64,000 nucleotides of DNA from Xestospongia bergquistia (lineage: Eukaryota; Porifera; Demospongiae; Haplosclerida; Petrosiidae), in contig OZ014425.1 of NCBI GenBank assembly GCA_963965975.1, positions 3,733,501 through 3,797,500 on the forward strand, read 5' to 3'. The translations under genes were made by a program, and so were the position numbers. Numbering within the stretch: the first letter of the stretch is position 1; every line of letters starts with the position of its first letter. Positions 24,413-36,847 of this stretch are shown here, piece by piece. The notes under the pieces were generated by a model. That model was not told the DNA's origin. It made no database searches and saw only the letters and a list, made by a program, of their open reading frames with translations.

Positions 24413-24586
24413 TTTTAAAAAAACTAGCCTAACAGAGAAACAAAAGGAGTAAGGAGTTTGCAAATTAATGTTATCACCTGTAACAATTCAATTCTCTCAA
24501 ATTAGCAGGCAATAGCAACTCAGACCTTGTAGCCCAACACAAGTCACACCCACTTCTTATTGTTAAGCTAATCAGCATTCCAAATC

Positions 24587-25202
24587 ATGGCTTCTCCTCC
24601 TCAAGCATTAAAGATCGTCTTGTTCCTAGGAACAGTCAGCGAGAATAATTATGGCTCTAGAGCAGCTCGTTTTTTGGTTAGAAAGGTACAAGAAAAAGAA
24701 CACGAAGCAACTTTGTTAGATCCTGAAGAATTAGATCTACCCCTTCTGAAGAAGGCCTTTCATTTTTACAAGGATCCACGAGAGGCTCCTCAAGTTTTAC
24801 AGACCACAAATAAAATAATAGAAACTGCTGATGCCTTTATCGTTATATTTGCTGAATACAATCAGTGCATGCCCCCCAGCCCTTACTAACATGATGGACT
24901 ATTTTCCTTTACGTTCTTATAAATATCGACCTACTGGTATTTCTTGCTATTCTGCTGGTCAGTTTGGTGGTGTACGAGCTGCTATGCAAGTGCGATGTTT
25001 GATGGGTGAACTAGGTTCTCCAACAGTTGGTACTTTATTTCCCATTCCTCAGATTCAGAATGCATTGACTGCTGAAGGCATGCTTCAAGGTGATAATGCC
25101 GAAAGAATTGATAAGAATGCTGACAGGTTTTTGTCTGACTTGGTCTGGTATGCTCAAGCCATTAAGACTCAAAAAGAAACTGTTGGATTGCCTATTGTTT
25201 GA
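24587..25202 (+). pseudogene. FMN reductase copy 2, frameshifted
   Basis: Very close to the intact gene at 20079 over its whole length. It carries one extra C in the run coding for the MPPALT motif (near 24872), which moves the reading frame inside the second flavin-binding loop. The upstream frame ends at 24889, and the rest is open only in a shifted frame. Substitutions such as S to F in the SAEYN motif also fall in the flavin site. Probably dead, unless the extra base is a sequencing error. Confidence 0.85.
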
Positions 25203-26219
25203 ACATAGTTACTAATAAATTATCTATACTAGAATGTAGTTGCCCTTAGGGATGTGTATAGATTAAATTTAATTAAATTATGGTTTTATTTTCTCCGGAA
25301 GAAACGTCATCCTAAGTTATAAATTAAAACAGCTCCACCCAAAGTGGCTATGTTAATGAATGCTCAAATAAGTGATATAGGTTAAAAGAAAACGATAAAA
25401 TAATTTAGTAAAGGATAAAATTATGTTAGAGATGGTCTATCACCAGGAGAATAAAAATGAGAGACCAGATACAACATGATATGATAATAAGAAACAACCT
25501 ATAATATAGTTCTACCATTACATTTGTTGCTGTCAGGGACTAGACAATTATCATTTTTATTCCAATAATCTATTGTGGGATTGTCCCAATAAGGAACAAA
25601 TTGCTTTGATAATCTTCATATGCTGTGATTTTACAAATGTTTTGAATTATCAACTGATGATTTTATTGTCTGTGGGTTTTGTTATGGTGATACTCTTGTG
25701 GAGATCTTGAATTAGTTATTGAATTAGTACTGCGTAAATGTGTATTTTCTGAATTAACTCATGCATTATTGTATTATACATAACAATGCCCAATGACCTA
25801 ATTATATATCAAATCTACAGACAACAACTTAAATTTGCTAACTCCAGTCTTCTGTTGTTTTTAACTAGTCAATAATTATTGAGAAGATCCAAATAAAATA
25901 ATTCTAATTATGCTTTAAGTAAGTACAACTGTTAATGTCCTATGTTTATCTTTCTTTAACTAACATACCCCCATCAGTTTATTTTGAAAATGAAACCTAA
26001 GTAACAAATGATGAAAATAAATTTAGAAGATAAACTATTACATTATATATATATACTTGTATAAATTACATTACATATATATAACTAAATATGATAAATA
26101 ATTCTGAAAATGAAACACCCTACCATTGTCACATGGTTACTAATAGAAAACAATTCACAGTGTATATATATAGCTAAAGAGATACAAATCCATAATTTGA
26201 CAGACTGAACTTCTTGGAC
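25203..26219. other. Spacer of unit 2, reductase to secreted gene
   Basis: Aligns with 20694-21689. The minus-strand exon-like stretch with PYWDNPTIDYW is still open here, but a neighbouring splice donor seen in unit 1 is changed. No firm gene. Confidence 0.5.
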
Positions 26220-27127
26220 ATGATGCTTGCTCTTTCTGTTGTACTTTTGTGTTTTGTTAGCATCTGCAATTCTGAAATCCCTTCTCAACCACGCATTTCA
26301 GAGACCTTCATAACATGGGTATGTATGTAGCAATTGTTAATTGATGTTAACCTCTATCTTTGTAGTTTGAAAGATTTAGTGATGACATGATGTTCCAAGA
26401 AAGTGGTAAACTTGTCCATCTCATATTAATACTTAAATATCTTTTTTTAAATACATTAGGTTTTATTGCAAGAGACATGAATACTAAAAAGGAGATAAGA
26501 AATTTAACAATTGTTTACAATGGAAGTGTTATTAGAGTTGGAACATATCTGGAAAGATATGATATCAATGCAAGTTATTATATCACAGGCCTAGGGTAAG
26601 GAAATATTCAATATTAACTGAGTATAAGTTTTCTTAAAAATAGAGAAAATGATGCAGACTTGCAATGTAGCAGTTATCAAATCCAAACACCAATGCCAAG
26701 AGTTTGGGACTGGCTTGAACAAACAGAATATGGTGGTCATTATCCTTTTATAAACATGGATATTTGGATTGAAAAGGTATATATATATATATACTTATAT
26801 TATGACACTATAAATTATGCGTTTCTCTAGATAAATGATATCAATTATGCAATGTCAATTGGAGTGTCTCCTTTTAATCCTAACATTCCACTAGTAATAG
26901 GTACTATATCTGGCAATTATACAAGTGAAACATCTTACATTGGATTTGATGCAATGACACCACCAGATTCAATATTTGAGATCCCTCCAAATTGTCCTAA
27001 GCCCACTTACACAACTAAATCAAGATTTGTGGGAGGGAAGCCTCATAGTTTTTTCAAGCCAAGTTTTTTTAAGATGTACAAGATGTCATCATCAAAATAT
27101 TCAAGATACCAAAAAATTTTCCATTGA
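26220..27127 (+). CDS. Small secreted protein, ependymin-like family (tentative), member 2
   Basis: Five-exon gene parallel to member 1: a signal peptide exon from 26220 (MMLALSVVLLCF), a short exon reading FERFSDDMMFQESG, an exon with ARDMNTKKEIRN and ETYLERYD-type sequence (about 26459-26595), an exon with CSS and PRVWDWLEQT, and a last exon from about 26832 to the stop at 27127 with PPDSIFEIPPNC and a basic tail. Compared with member 1, the third exon ends with two extra codons (GLG). All exons keep their frames although the reductase next to it is broken, so this part of the unit seems to be under constraint or very young. Secreted; function unknown. Confidence 0.65.
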
Positions 27128-28756
27128 CTTAATAAATAACGCTGTTTGAGTTTGTACAAAATTCATTTATGTAGTTTAATCATATTTTATTTTACTAGTA
27201 TATGGACAGACAATGCTGCTAAGGTTTTCAATATTGCATTTGTTACACAACTAATTTTGTGGTATCATTCATCAGTTTATCACTATTGTTTGAATAGACA
27301 CAGTTTATTTCAATACCAAGAATGTACTTTAATGATTAAATATGTCATACATTGGTATGCAGATAATACAAGTAGAGTTATTTAACAATTATCAAAAGCT
27401 ATGATTAAGGCAAGTGGATGCTTCTCACTGCTGACAGATTTGCTGATGTCAAATTCAGTTATTTTGTTTCCTACCAGTGTGCATTCAGAAACTACCTTCA
27501 TGATCTAAATTGACTGAATGTTTTTGATTCAATTATATTGTTATTTTCTCTTGTTTATAAAGAGCTGCCATATCCATCAATATTGTTTTAAGCAATCTTG
27601 TAAATTACTTAAACAATGGTAACAAATTATATGTCCTTATGTTATGGAAATAAATATTAATAATATTGCTAATCTTGTGATGACAAAGCTTAGAGTTATA
27701 GATCCACACTATAAAATGGTAATTACTAGTTAGAGTATTGTATGGACTATGTTATAAGTGACAGAAGTGAAAAAGAAAAAGTAAAGTCATGAAGGTCATA
27801 TTTATTAATATACAATAATGAAACAAAGTCGAATGGTTGCAATACATCAGCATAATAAAATGGAACTGGTGATATTAATAAAGAACACAATGTTAACACA
27901 CACACACACACACATATATATAGCTATTTAAACATATTCGTGTATATGTTGATTGCATGCATGCATCCCTGCAGAATAGATTGAAGTGTATGATTCCATA
28001 TATCCTAGCCCAGCATCTTATTTTGTCTACATCATCATTATTCTAACAATTAGTTAGTTCCAATTAAACAGTATACAATAACTAATAATCAAAACAATAT
28101 GATGTTTACTTTTTGCATCAAATGATTTTGCTACATACAACCTTTATGTATCTATTGATATATTGAATTAATCAACAAATCAATTTTATAGTTTTGATTG
28201 TCTAGCACTTTTCATTTGCTAATTGTCTTTGCATGTCACAGACAGTCAATGTAAAAGCCTAGTATGAAATAACCATTTGCTTTAATATCAGTAATGCCTC
28301 AATATTACTTATTTACTCCCAATTGAGCAACAATATCCATCATTTTTGTTATTATATTTATTTAGTGATTAACAACATGTTCTATATATAGGCATATAAT
28401 TTAAAGTAATCAACTAATTCACTGTATCATAATTATTTGAACAGAGCCATGACTTTATATATTGACAATTATTAGATCTAATTGTCTGGATGAAGAGCCG
28501 TTGTGAATGTGATATGTAGACCTCTATTCCCATAGCATTATAAATTGAATATGTGTTTCTATCAGATATCAAATACAGACATTAATGTTTTATGTGTGCT
28601 AGTGATAGTATTGTATCATATGTAATAAAATGAAACTTAAATGAGTTATTAAAATGTTATTTTCAAAAAGTAAACTGCTTTGCACTAGATATTAATATTG
28701 TTTTCATCTGAAAGCAAAATAAGATAATTCAGTCATAATATGATAGTTTCCTCTAA
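27128..28756. other. 3' spacer of unit 2
   Basis: AT-rich spacer shared with unit 3 in full and with unit 1 in part. It contains a short CA repeat (27897-27914) and an open stretch at about 27146-27385. No gene supported. Confidence 0.6.
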
Positions 28757-29207
28757 AGACAATATAGGTGCTGTATGTGGTACATCAGGTGGAGCAATCC
28801 AATTAACTTTACTCCAATCTTCATTAGTTATACTCGCAGCCAAGAAACGTCCTGTCTCCTCACTGTTCACTGATCTTCCCTTACTGTCCCACCATTTGAT
28901 CTTCCATTCATATGTATAGCCGCTCTTAAGACTTGGACCATAGTATACAACAAACTGGTCACTACTGTTAATAACACCAGTGTCCCAATAGATAACTTTG
29001 TTTTCATAGACTAGAGCTCTGACTGCTAGCTGTGTGAGAATTATCAGTTGTGAAGGGGTGGATAAAGTGACTGCTTTTGTTTCTAGATTGCATACTCACT
29101 AGATTGTGGTCACACTTTAAATAATATGCTGGCAACGGTATTGAAGTAGCAACAACGCATAATAATGTGACTATGAGAAGGAAAAGCCAATCTTTCTTCT
29201 GCATCAT
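28757..29207 (-). pseudogene. GH78 rhamnosidase 5' fragment (unit 3)
   Basis: Second truncated copy of the rhamnosidase 5' end. It starts at 29207 with the intact signal peptide and reads about 55 codons correctly. The deletion of about 44 bp shared with unit 2 then shifts the frame, giving a 67-residue product. It could in principle make a short secreted peptide, but nothing suggests a role. Confidence 0.92.
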
Positions 29208-29383
29208 TTTTAAAAAACTAGCCTAATAGAGAGATAAAGGGAGTAAAGAGTTTGCAAATTAATGTTATCACCTGTAACAACTCAATTCTCTCAAATTAGC
29301 AGGCAATAGCAACTCAGACCTTGTAGCCCAACACAAGTCACACCCACTTCTTTCTATTGTTAAGCTAATCAGCATTTCAAATC

Positions 29384-30002
29384 ATGGCTTCTCCTCCTCC
29401 TCAAGCATTAAAGATCGTCTTGTTCCTAGGAACAGTCAGGGAGAATAATTATGGCTCTAGAGCAGCTCGTATTTTGGTTAGAAAGGTACAAGAAAAAGGA
29501 CATGAAGCAACTTTGTTAGATCCTGAAGAATTAGATCTACCCCTTCTGAAGAAGGCCTTTCATTTTTATAAGGATCCACAAGAGGCTCCTCAAGTTTTAC
29601 AGACCACAAATAAAATAATAGAAACTGCTGATGCCTTTATCGTTATATCTGCTGAATACAATCACTGCATGCCCCCAGCCCTTACTGAGATGATGGACTA
29701 TTTTCCTTTACATTCTTATAAATATTGACCTACTGGTATTTTTTTGCTATTCTGCTGGTCAGTTTGGTGGTGTACGAGCTGCTATGCAAGTGCGATGTTT
29801 GATGGGTGAACTAGGTTCTCCAACAGTTGGTACTTTATTTCCCATTCTTCAGATTCAGAATGCATTGACTGCTGAAGGCATGCTTCAAGGTGATAATGCC
29901 GAAAGAATTGATAAAAACGCTGACAGGTTTTTGTCTGACTTGGTCTGGTATGCTGAAGCCATTAAGACTCAAAAGAAAACTGTTGGATTGCCTATTGTTT
30001 GA
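29384..30002 (+). pseudogene. FMN reductase copy 3, interrupted
   Basis: Near-identical to the gene at 20079, with one extra proline codon at the start (MASPPPQ). The frame ends at 29728 through CGA to TGA after the YKY motif, and a lengthened T run about 15 bp further on adds a frame change. The rest, including the third flavin loop and C-terminus, is open again from 29784. Two separate lesions make an error unlikely. Confidence 0.88.
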
Positions 30003-31021
30003 ACATAGTTACTAATAAATTATCTATACTAGAATGTAGTTGCCCTTAGGGATGTGTATAGATTAAATTTAATCAAATTATGGTTTTATTTCCTCCGGAA
30101 GAAACGTCATCCTAAGTTATAAATTAAAACAGCTCCACCCAAAGTGGCTATGTTAATGAATGCTCAAATAAGTGATACAGGTTGAAAGAAAACGATAAAA
30201 TAATTTAGTAAAGGATAAAATTATGTTAGAGATGGTCTGTCACCAGGAGAATAACAATGAGAGACCAGACACAACATGATATGATAATAAGAAACAACCT
30301 ATAATATAGTTCTACCATTACATTTGTTGCTGTCAGGCACTAGACAATTATCATTTTTATTCCAATAATCTATTGTGGGATTGTCCCAATAAGGAAGAAA
30401 TTGCTTTGACAATCTTCATATGCTGTGATTTTACAAACGTTTTGAATTACCGACTGATGATTTTATTGTCAGTATAGGTTTTGTTATGGTGATACTCTTG
30501 TAGAGATCTTGAATTAGTTATTGAATTAGTGCTGTGTAAATGTATATTTTCTGAATTAACTCATGCATTATTGTATTATGCATAACAATGTCTAGTGACC
30601 TAATTATATATCAAATCTACAGACAGCAACTTAAATTTGCTAACTCCAGTCTTCTGTTGTTTTTAACTAGTCAATAATTATTGAGAAGATCCAAATAAAA
30701 TAATTCTAATTATGCTTTAAGTAAGTACAACTGTTAATGTCCTATGTTTATCTTTCTTTAACTAAAATGCGCCCATTAGTTTATTTTGAAAATGAAACCT
30801 AAGTCACAAATGATGAAAATAAATTTAGAAGATAAACAATAACATTATATATATACTTGTATATAAATTACATTACATATATATAACTAAATATGATAAA
30901 TAATTCTGAAAATGAAACACCCTACCATTGTCACATGGTTACAAATAGAAAACAATTCACAGTGTATATATATAGCTAAAGAGATACAAATCCATAATTT
31001 GACGGACTGAACTTCTTGGAC
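30003..31021. other. Spacer of unit 3, reductase to secreted gene
   Basis: Aligns with 20694-21689 and 25203-26219. The minus-strand PYWDNPTIDYW stretch is conserved. No firm gene. Confidence 0.5.
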
Positions 31022-31925
31022 ATGATGCTTGCTCTTTCTGTTGTACTTTTGTGTTTTGTTAGTATCTGCAATTCTGAAATCCCTTCTCAACCACGCATTT
31101 CAGAGACCTTCATAACATGGGTATGTATGTAGCAATTGTTAATTGATGTTAACCTCTATCTTTGGTAGTTTGAAAGTTTTAGTGATGACATGATGTTCCA
31201 AGAAAGTGGTAAACTTGTCCATCTTATATTAATACTTAAATTGTCTTTAAATACATTAGGGTTTTTCGCAAGAGACATGACTACTAAAAAGCAGATATTA
31301 AATGCAACAACTGTTTACAACGGAAGTGTTATTAGAGTTGAAACATATCTGGAAAGATATGATATCAATGCAAGTTATTATATCACAGGCCTAGGGTAAG
31401 GAAACATTCAATATTAACTGAGTATAAGTTTTCTTAAAAATAGGGAAAATGATGCAGACTTGCAATGTAACAGTTATCAAATCCAAACACCAATGCCAAG
31501 AATTTGGGACTGGCTTAAACAAACAGAATATGGCGGTCATTATCCTTTTATAAACATGGATATTTGGATTGAAGAGGTATATATATATATACTTATATTA
31601 TGACACTATAAATTATGTGTTTCTCTAGATAAATGATTATGCAACGTCAATTGGAGTGTCTCCTTTTAATCCTAACATTCCACTAGTAATAGGTACTATA
31701 TCTGGCAATTATACAAGTGAAACATCTTACATTGGATTTGATGCAATGACACCACCAGATTCAATATTTGAGATCCCTCCAAATTGTCCTAAGCCCACTT
31801 ACACAACTAAATCAAGATTTGTGGGAGAGAAGCCTCATAGTTTTTTCAAACCAAGTTTTTTTAGGCAGAAGATGTACAAGATGTCATCATCAAAATATTC
31901 AAGATACAAAAAAATTTTCCATTGA
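31022..31925 (+). CDS. Small secreted protein, ependymin-like family (tentative), member 3
   Basis: Third duplicate. The signal peptide exon starts at ATG 31022. The short exon reads FESFSDDMMFQESG, the third exon has FFARDMTTKKQI and ETYLERYDINASYY, the fourth has CNS and PRIWDWLKQT, and the last exon (about 31630-31925) has SPFNPNIPL, PPDSIFEIPPNC and a Lys/Ser/Tyr-rich tail. All splice sites match member 2. The Cys in exon 4 and the Cys in the final FEIPPNC motif may pair, as in the members at 34008 and 35017. Secreted; function unknown. Confidence 0.65.
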
Positions 31926-34007
31926 CTCAATAAATAACGTTGTTTGAGTTTGTACAAAATTCATTTATGTAGTTTAATCATATTTTATTTTGCTAGTATA
32001 TGGACATTCAATGCTGCTAAGGTTTTCAATATTGTTACACAACTAATTTTGTGGTATCATTCATCAGTTTATCACTATTGTTTGAATAGACACAGTTTAT
32101 TTCAATACCAAGAATGTACTTTAATAATAAAATATGTCATACATTGGTATGCAGATAATACAAGTAGAGTTATTTTACAATTATTAAAAGCTATGATTAA
32201 GGCAAGTGGATGCTTCTCACTGCTGACAGATTTGCTGATGTAGATTACAAATAATATACAGCTTGTTGTTTCAAAATGTCAAATTCAGTTATTTTGTTTG
32301 CTACCAGTGTGCATTCAGAAACTACCTTCATGATCTAAATTGACTGAATGTTTTTGATTGAATTATATTGTTATTTTCTCTTGTTATATAAAGCTGCCAT
32401 ATCCATCAATATTGTTTTAAGCAATCTTGTAAATTACTTAAACACTGGTAACAAATTATACGTCCTTATGTTATGGAAATGAATATTAATAATATTGCTA
32501 ATCTTGTGATGGTTTAGAGTTAGATCCACACTATTAAAAATGGTAATTACTAGTTAGAGTATTGTATGGACTATGTTATAAGTGACAGAAGTGAAAAAGA
32601 AGTAAAGTCATGAAGGTCATATTTATTAATATACAATAATGAAACAAAGTCGAATGGTTGCAATACATCAGCATAATAAAATTGAACTGGTGATATGAAT
32701 AAAGAACACAATGTTAACACACACACACACACACACATATATAGCTATTTAAACATATTCGTGTTTATATTGATTGCATGCATGCATCCCTGCAGAATAG
32801 ATTGAAGTGTATGATTTCATATATCCTAGCCCAGCATCTTATTTTGTCTACATCATCATTATTCTAACAATTAGTTAGTTCCAATTAAACAGTATACAAT
32901 AACTAATAATCAAAACAATATGATGTTTACTTTTTGCATCAAATGATTTTGCTACATACAACCTTTATGTATCTATTGATATATTGAATTAATCAACAAA
33001 TCAATTTTTATAGTTTTGATTGTCTAGCACTTTTCATTTGCTAATTGTTTTTGCATGTCACAGACAGTCAATGTAAAAGCCTAGTATGAAATAACCATTT
33101 GCTTTAATATCAGTATTGCCTCAATATTACTTATTTACTCCCAATTGAGCAACAATATCCATCATTTTTGTTATTATATTTATTTAGTGATTAACAACAT
33201 GTTCTATATATAGGCATATAATTTAAAGTAATCAACTAATTCACTGTATCATAATTATTTGAATAGAGCCATGACTTTATATATTGACAATTATTAGATC
33301 TAATTGTCTGGATGAAGAGCCATTGTGAATGTGATATGTACACCTCTATTCCCATAACATTATAAATTGAATATGTGTTTCTATCAGATATCAAATACAG
33401 ATACCATTAATGTTTTATGTGTGCTAGTGATAATATTATATCATATGTAATAAAATGAAACTTAAATGAGTTATTAAAATGTTACTTTCAATAGGTAAAT
33501 TGTTTTGCACTAGATATTAATATTGTTTTCATCTGAAAGCAAAATAAGATAATTCAATCATAATATGATAGTTTCCCCTAAAGGTAAACTTGATATTATA
33601 AAAAGCTAATATTCCTCACAGTATATATATCTCAAAATTGACAGGTTGCTTTAAATGACAGCAACATTCTTCTTGTGCCTCTTTGGCTTCAATACCTCTC
33701 AAGTGTCTCCATGACTAATAATTTCAGCGATATGTACATATATAGAGAGAGTATGTGTGTGTGTAGGGATTGTGAGGTCAAAATTTATATGCAATGACAT
33801 CATAATGCACACGTCAAGAGAGCTCTATAGATCCATTGTTGTATGTTGTATGTGTTCATTAATTTTGTGGGTACATAAAGATATTCACGACTCATTATCA
33901 CATGTTTATATTGTACCACATGCAATATAATTATAGGTAGGGTCACCCTACAAGGCAGCTGTGTAATAGTTTGTACTCATTCCTAGCCATCTTCCCAAGT
34001 AACTATC
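31926..34007. other. 3' spacer of unit 3 and unique flank
   Basis: To about 33580 this is the third copy of the array spacer, with a CA run at 32718-32737 and an open stretch at 31944-32243. From 33580 to 34007 the sequence is unique: AT-rich with short TA, GA and TG runs, and no gene seen. It should contain the promoter of the gene at 34008. Confidence 0.6.
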
Positions 34008-34884
34008 ATGTTTAAGAATTTCCTGGTCTTGTCACTGTCTTTGTTGTGTCTAGCTCAACAACGTCCTCAATTGCCTGAATCTTTTCGTGCAGAGGTATAA
34101 TAGAGATAAAAGAGCTAGAATACAGTATCACTTTTTCTTTTCATAGATTACAACAGATTTTGTTGACCTCAAAGATGGCATAACTTCAACAGGAAAAGGT
34201 GAGTGTATATTAATAATAGAAATATGAGTCCTGATTATTGCCTTATATCTATCTAGGTGACATGGAAAGAGGAGTGGATGAAATGAGTCAGAAGATGGAG
34301 ATAGAATTTGACTCAAAGTTAGGAGGTCAAGATTATAAAGGCCATTTTTTTCAACTTGAACGATATGACCTTACTCCACCTAAGAGATATACTCTTCTTG
34401 AGTGAGCATTTATGCTATAGGTATATGGAAATATACATTGTTTGCTTTTATGTAGAGTTGATGGTACTAGGCAGCCATGCAAGATAGACACTATTTCAGG
34501 TCCTTTTCCAAAAGTATGGGCCTTTTTGAGCAGTGCAGTCTATAAAGGCTCTGAGACTATTGATGGTCATACTGTACAAGTGTGGAATGATACTCTGGTA
34601 TGTTTATTAAAGTATTAACTGAATAATATGCTTACATTTTTATCACTTTATTATTTTAGCTAGGTGGTAGTAAAGCTGTAGCAGTAATGACAGATCAAGA
34701 AGGCCATACAGTCCCATACCTGTATCGTGAATATACTAATACTGGAAATGCTACCAATGTTACCTTCCATTCATTCCATACGGAACCTCCTCATGACCAA
34801 CACTCATTTGAAATCCCTGACGAATGCCGTACATCTCCTCCTCCTAATCCAAGGATGTTCCTGCCAAGTTTTTTCAAGATTTGA
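34008..34884 (+). CDS. Small secreted protein, ependymin-like family (tentative), member 4
   Basis: Five compact exons: 34008 to about 34094, then about 34147-34198, 34258-34400, 34456-34597 and 34660-34884. The signal peptide (MFKNFLVLSLSLLCLA) is followed by LPESFRAE. Exon 3 has FFQLERYDLTPPKRY. Exon 4 has CKIDTISGPFPKVW and VYKGS then VQVWNDT. Exon 5 has DQEGHTVPYLY, FHTEPPHDQHSFEIPDEC and a proline-rich end. The pattern of two Cys, GPFPxxW and FxIPxxC is the clearest in the family and is what suggests the ependymin-like fold. Several NxT/S sites (NDT, NAT, NVT) fit a secreted glycoprotein. Confidence 0.7.
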
Positions 34885-35016
34885 ATAATGAACGTTAAAC
34901 TTTATACTGCTAATTAATTACCCTTTTTTGTCATTGGTTCCCCTCAGTCTTTAGTCATAATTTTTTATGATTAATCAATTAATTATTAGTATCACGTGTT
35001 TCTAAAAAGCACAAAG

Positions 35017-36847
35017 ATGTTGAAAACATTAGTGTTTGTGGCTCTATTCTTGTTGTGTACAGCTCAGACACCTACACGACCTGAATTGTCTGAGTCTTTT
35101 CAAGCAAAAGTTAGATTATATAACTGTAATTTGATTTACTTTGATCTTTTCTCTTTGCTCAGATTGATGTTACTACTACTGAGACAAATCCAGCTAACAG
35201 CTACACTGCTGTTGGGAAAGGTAAGTCTTATTATATTATCAATATATTACTATAATTCTTTAGGCTTTTGGACTAGGAGTATGGATGAAAGCAGTCAAGT
35301 GGAAGAGATTGAATTTGTTGTCAAAGCTGGAGGTCAATCAATTCCTTATAATACATATATTGTTCAGCGATATGACCTTAATCCACCAAAGATATTTGAA
35401 GTTGATCAGTAAGTGTATAAACTAGACTGTTAAGAGAGTGTGTGCTATTTGTTAGACTTGTGAACTATACAACATTGAATATAAAAACCCTAATCATTTG
35501 TAGAAGTTGTTAAACTATTGCATGAAATGATTATTTGTAACCTCAACTTCAAACATTTCCCAATTTCCAAATTGAATAAATCTATACTGATAGCTACAGT
35601 TAATATATTAAACTTTGACCTTTAACCTCAATTAACTTAGTGCGTTAGAAACCACTATGGAGCTAATTAGATTGTTTGTTCTAAAACTGCTGACTAGACT
35701 TGTAATGTGTTATTGTTGTGTGAAACAAATTAAGTTTTGTATACACTTTTAACTGTTAACACAAATTGCAACCACTTCATTTAATTAACCATTACCTTAA
35801 GCATTGTGTTAATGGTTTAACTAATTGTGCTTTCAAGACTTAAGCTTCTAACTGGTTCGATTCTTATTTCTTGTATTCTATGGTTGCTTCACAGATGATA
35901 CTGTTACTACCTCTTCAATCTTCATAACTCCAGTGTTTACTATAACATCATCATCTTTGTAATAATTATAGGATAATTTTCTTATAATATTGTCAGGTAA
36001 CTTTGACTTTCGCACTATAAGCAAAATAAATATACATAAGGTTCAAAATTACATATGTAGATAAGTTTATAGTATGATCTGTCCATCGGAAATACACAAT
36101 GAAAACTGGTTAATTATTAATAAGATGATAATTAATTGGCAGAGTACATGAAATGGTCATGATTGTCTAATATGTTGGTACCACTTAACAGTAGCAGTTA
36201 AGAGCTATGATAGATTATCCATTCATAGCAATGTGGCTATTGTCAGTTAGTGGTATATCATAATGCAATATAGTTTTATTGTGATAGAAATGCTGTGCAA
36301 TTGAGACCTTACTGTAGTATAGACTTTATGATTCTACTTTTTTTATTTTCTGTTACTCTTATTGCAGATCAAATGGCACACAGTTGCCTTGTAATATTAC
36401 AACTGTTTCTGGTCCATTCCCTCCAATGTGGGAATATTTAAAAACTGCTAAGTATATGGGCACAGTGAACATTAACGGCCATCATGTGGACATGTGGAAC
36501 GAGACATTTGTAAGTTTTAAAACAGTTAATGATATCTTATGCCCCTGTTATTACTTCTTTTATTTAAACTGAAGACGATAAATGTAACATTATACAATTT
36601 ATTTGTTTAGGGTAACATGAGTATTGCTGTTGGAGTAGAAGTAAACACAGATGGTCATGCTGTTCCATATCTACTTCGTTTTATCAATGGTACTGTTACT
36701 GATGAAGTTATTTTCAATGAGTTTCACTTGGAGCCACCTCATGATCAGCATTCCTTTAAAATCCCTGATGTTTGTAAAACTGTGCCAAGGAAGATTCTGA
36801 CCACTCCTCTAAACCATCTGTTCAAATATATACATGATGCTAAATAA
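35017..36847 (+). CDS. Small secreted protein, ependymin-like family (tentative), member 5
   Basis: Five exons: 35017-35109 (signal peptide MLKTLVFVALFLLCTA), about 35161-35220, about 35265-35409, about 36368-36509 and about 36611-36847. Landmarks match member 4: GFWTRSMDESSQ, YIVQRYDLNPPK, CNITTVSGPFPPMW, VDMWNET, DGHAVPYLLR, FHLEPPHDQHSFKIPDVC. I start at the ATG at 35017 because it opens directly into the signal peptide. The third intron is about 950 bp, long for this family. It contains no recognisable gene. Secreted; function unknown. Confidence 0.7.

Larger units (their letters stand above)
19405..33580. repeat. Three-unit tandem duplication (GH78 5' end, reductase, secreted protein)
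   Basis: A block that begins inside the GH78 coding sequence and runs through the reductase and the small secreted-protein gene is repeated. Unit starts are near 19405, 23960 and 28757, and the last unit ends near 33580. Each unit is about 4.5-4.8 kb. Units 2 and 3 share a deletion of about 44 bp in the GH78 part and about 420 bp of 3' spacer that unit 1 lacks, so they are each other's closest relatives. The junction sequence (a tract around TTTCCTCTAAAG) recurs at the end of each unit. Confidence 0.92.

Noticed and set aside
23960-29207. GH78 fragments as short functional genes
   Set aside because: They lack the catalytic domain and share a frame-shifting deletion; one also stops at codon 7.
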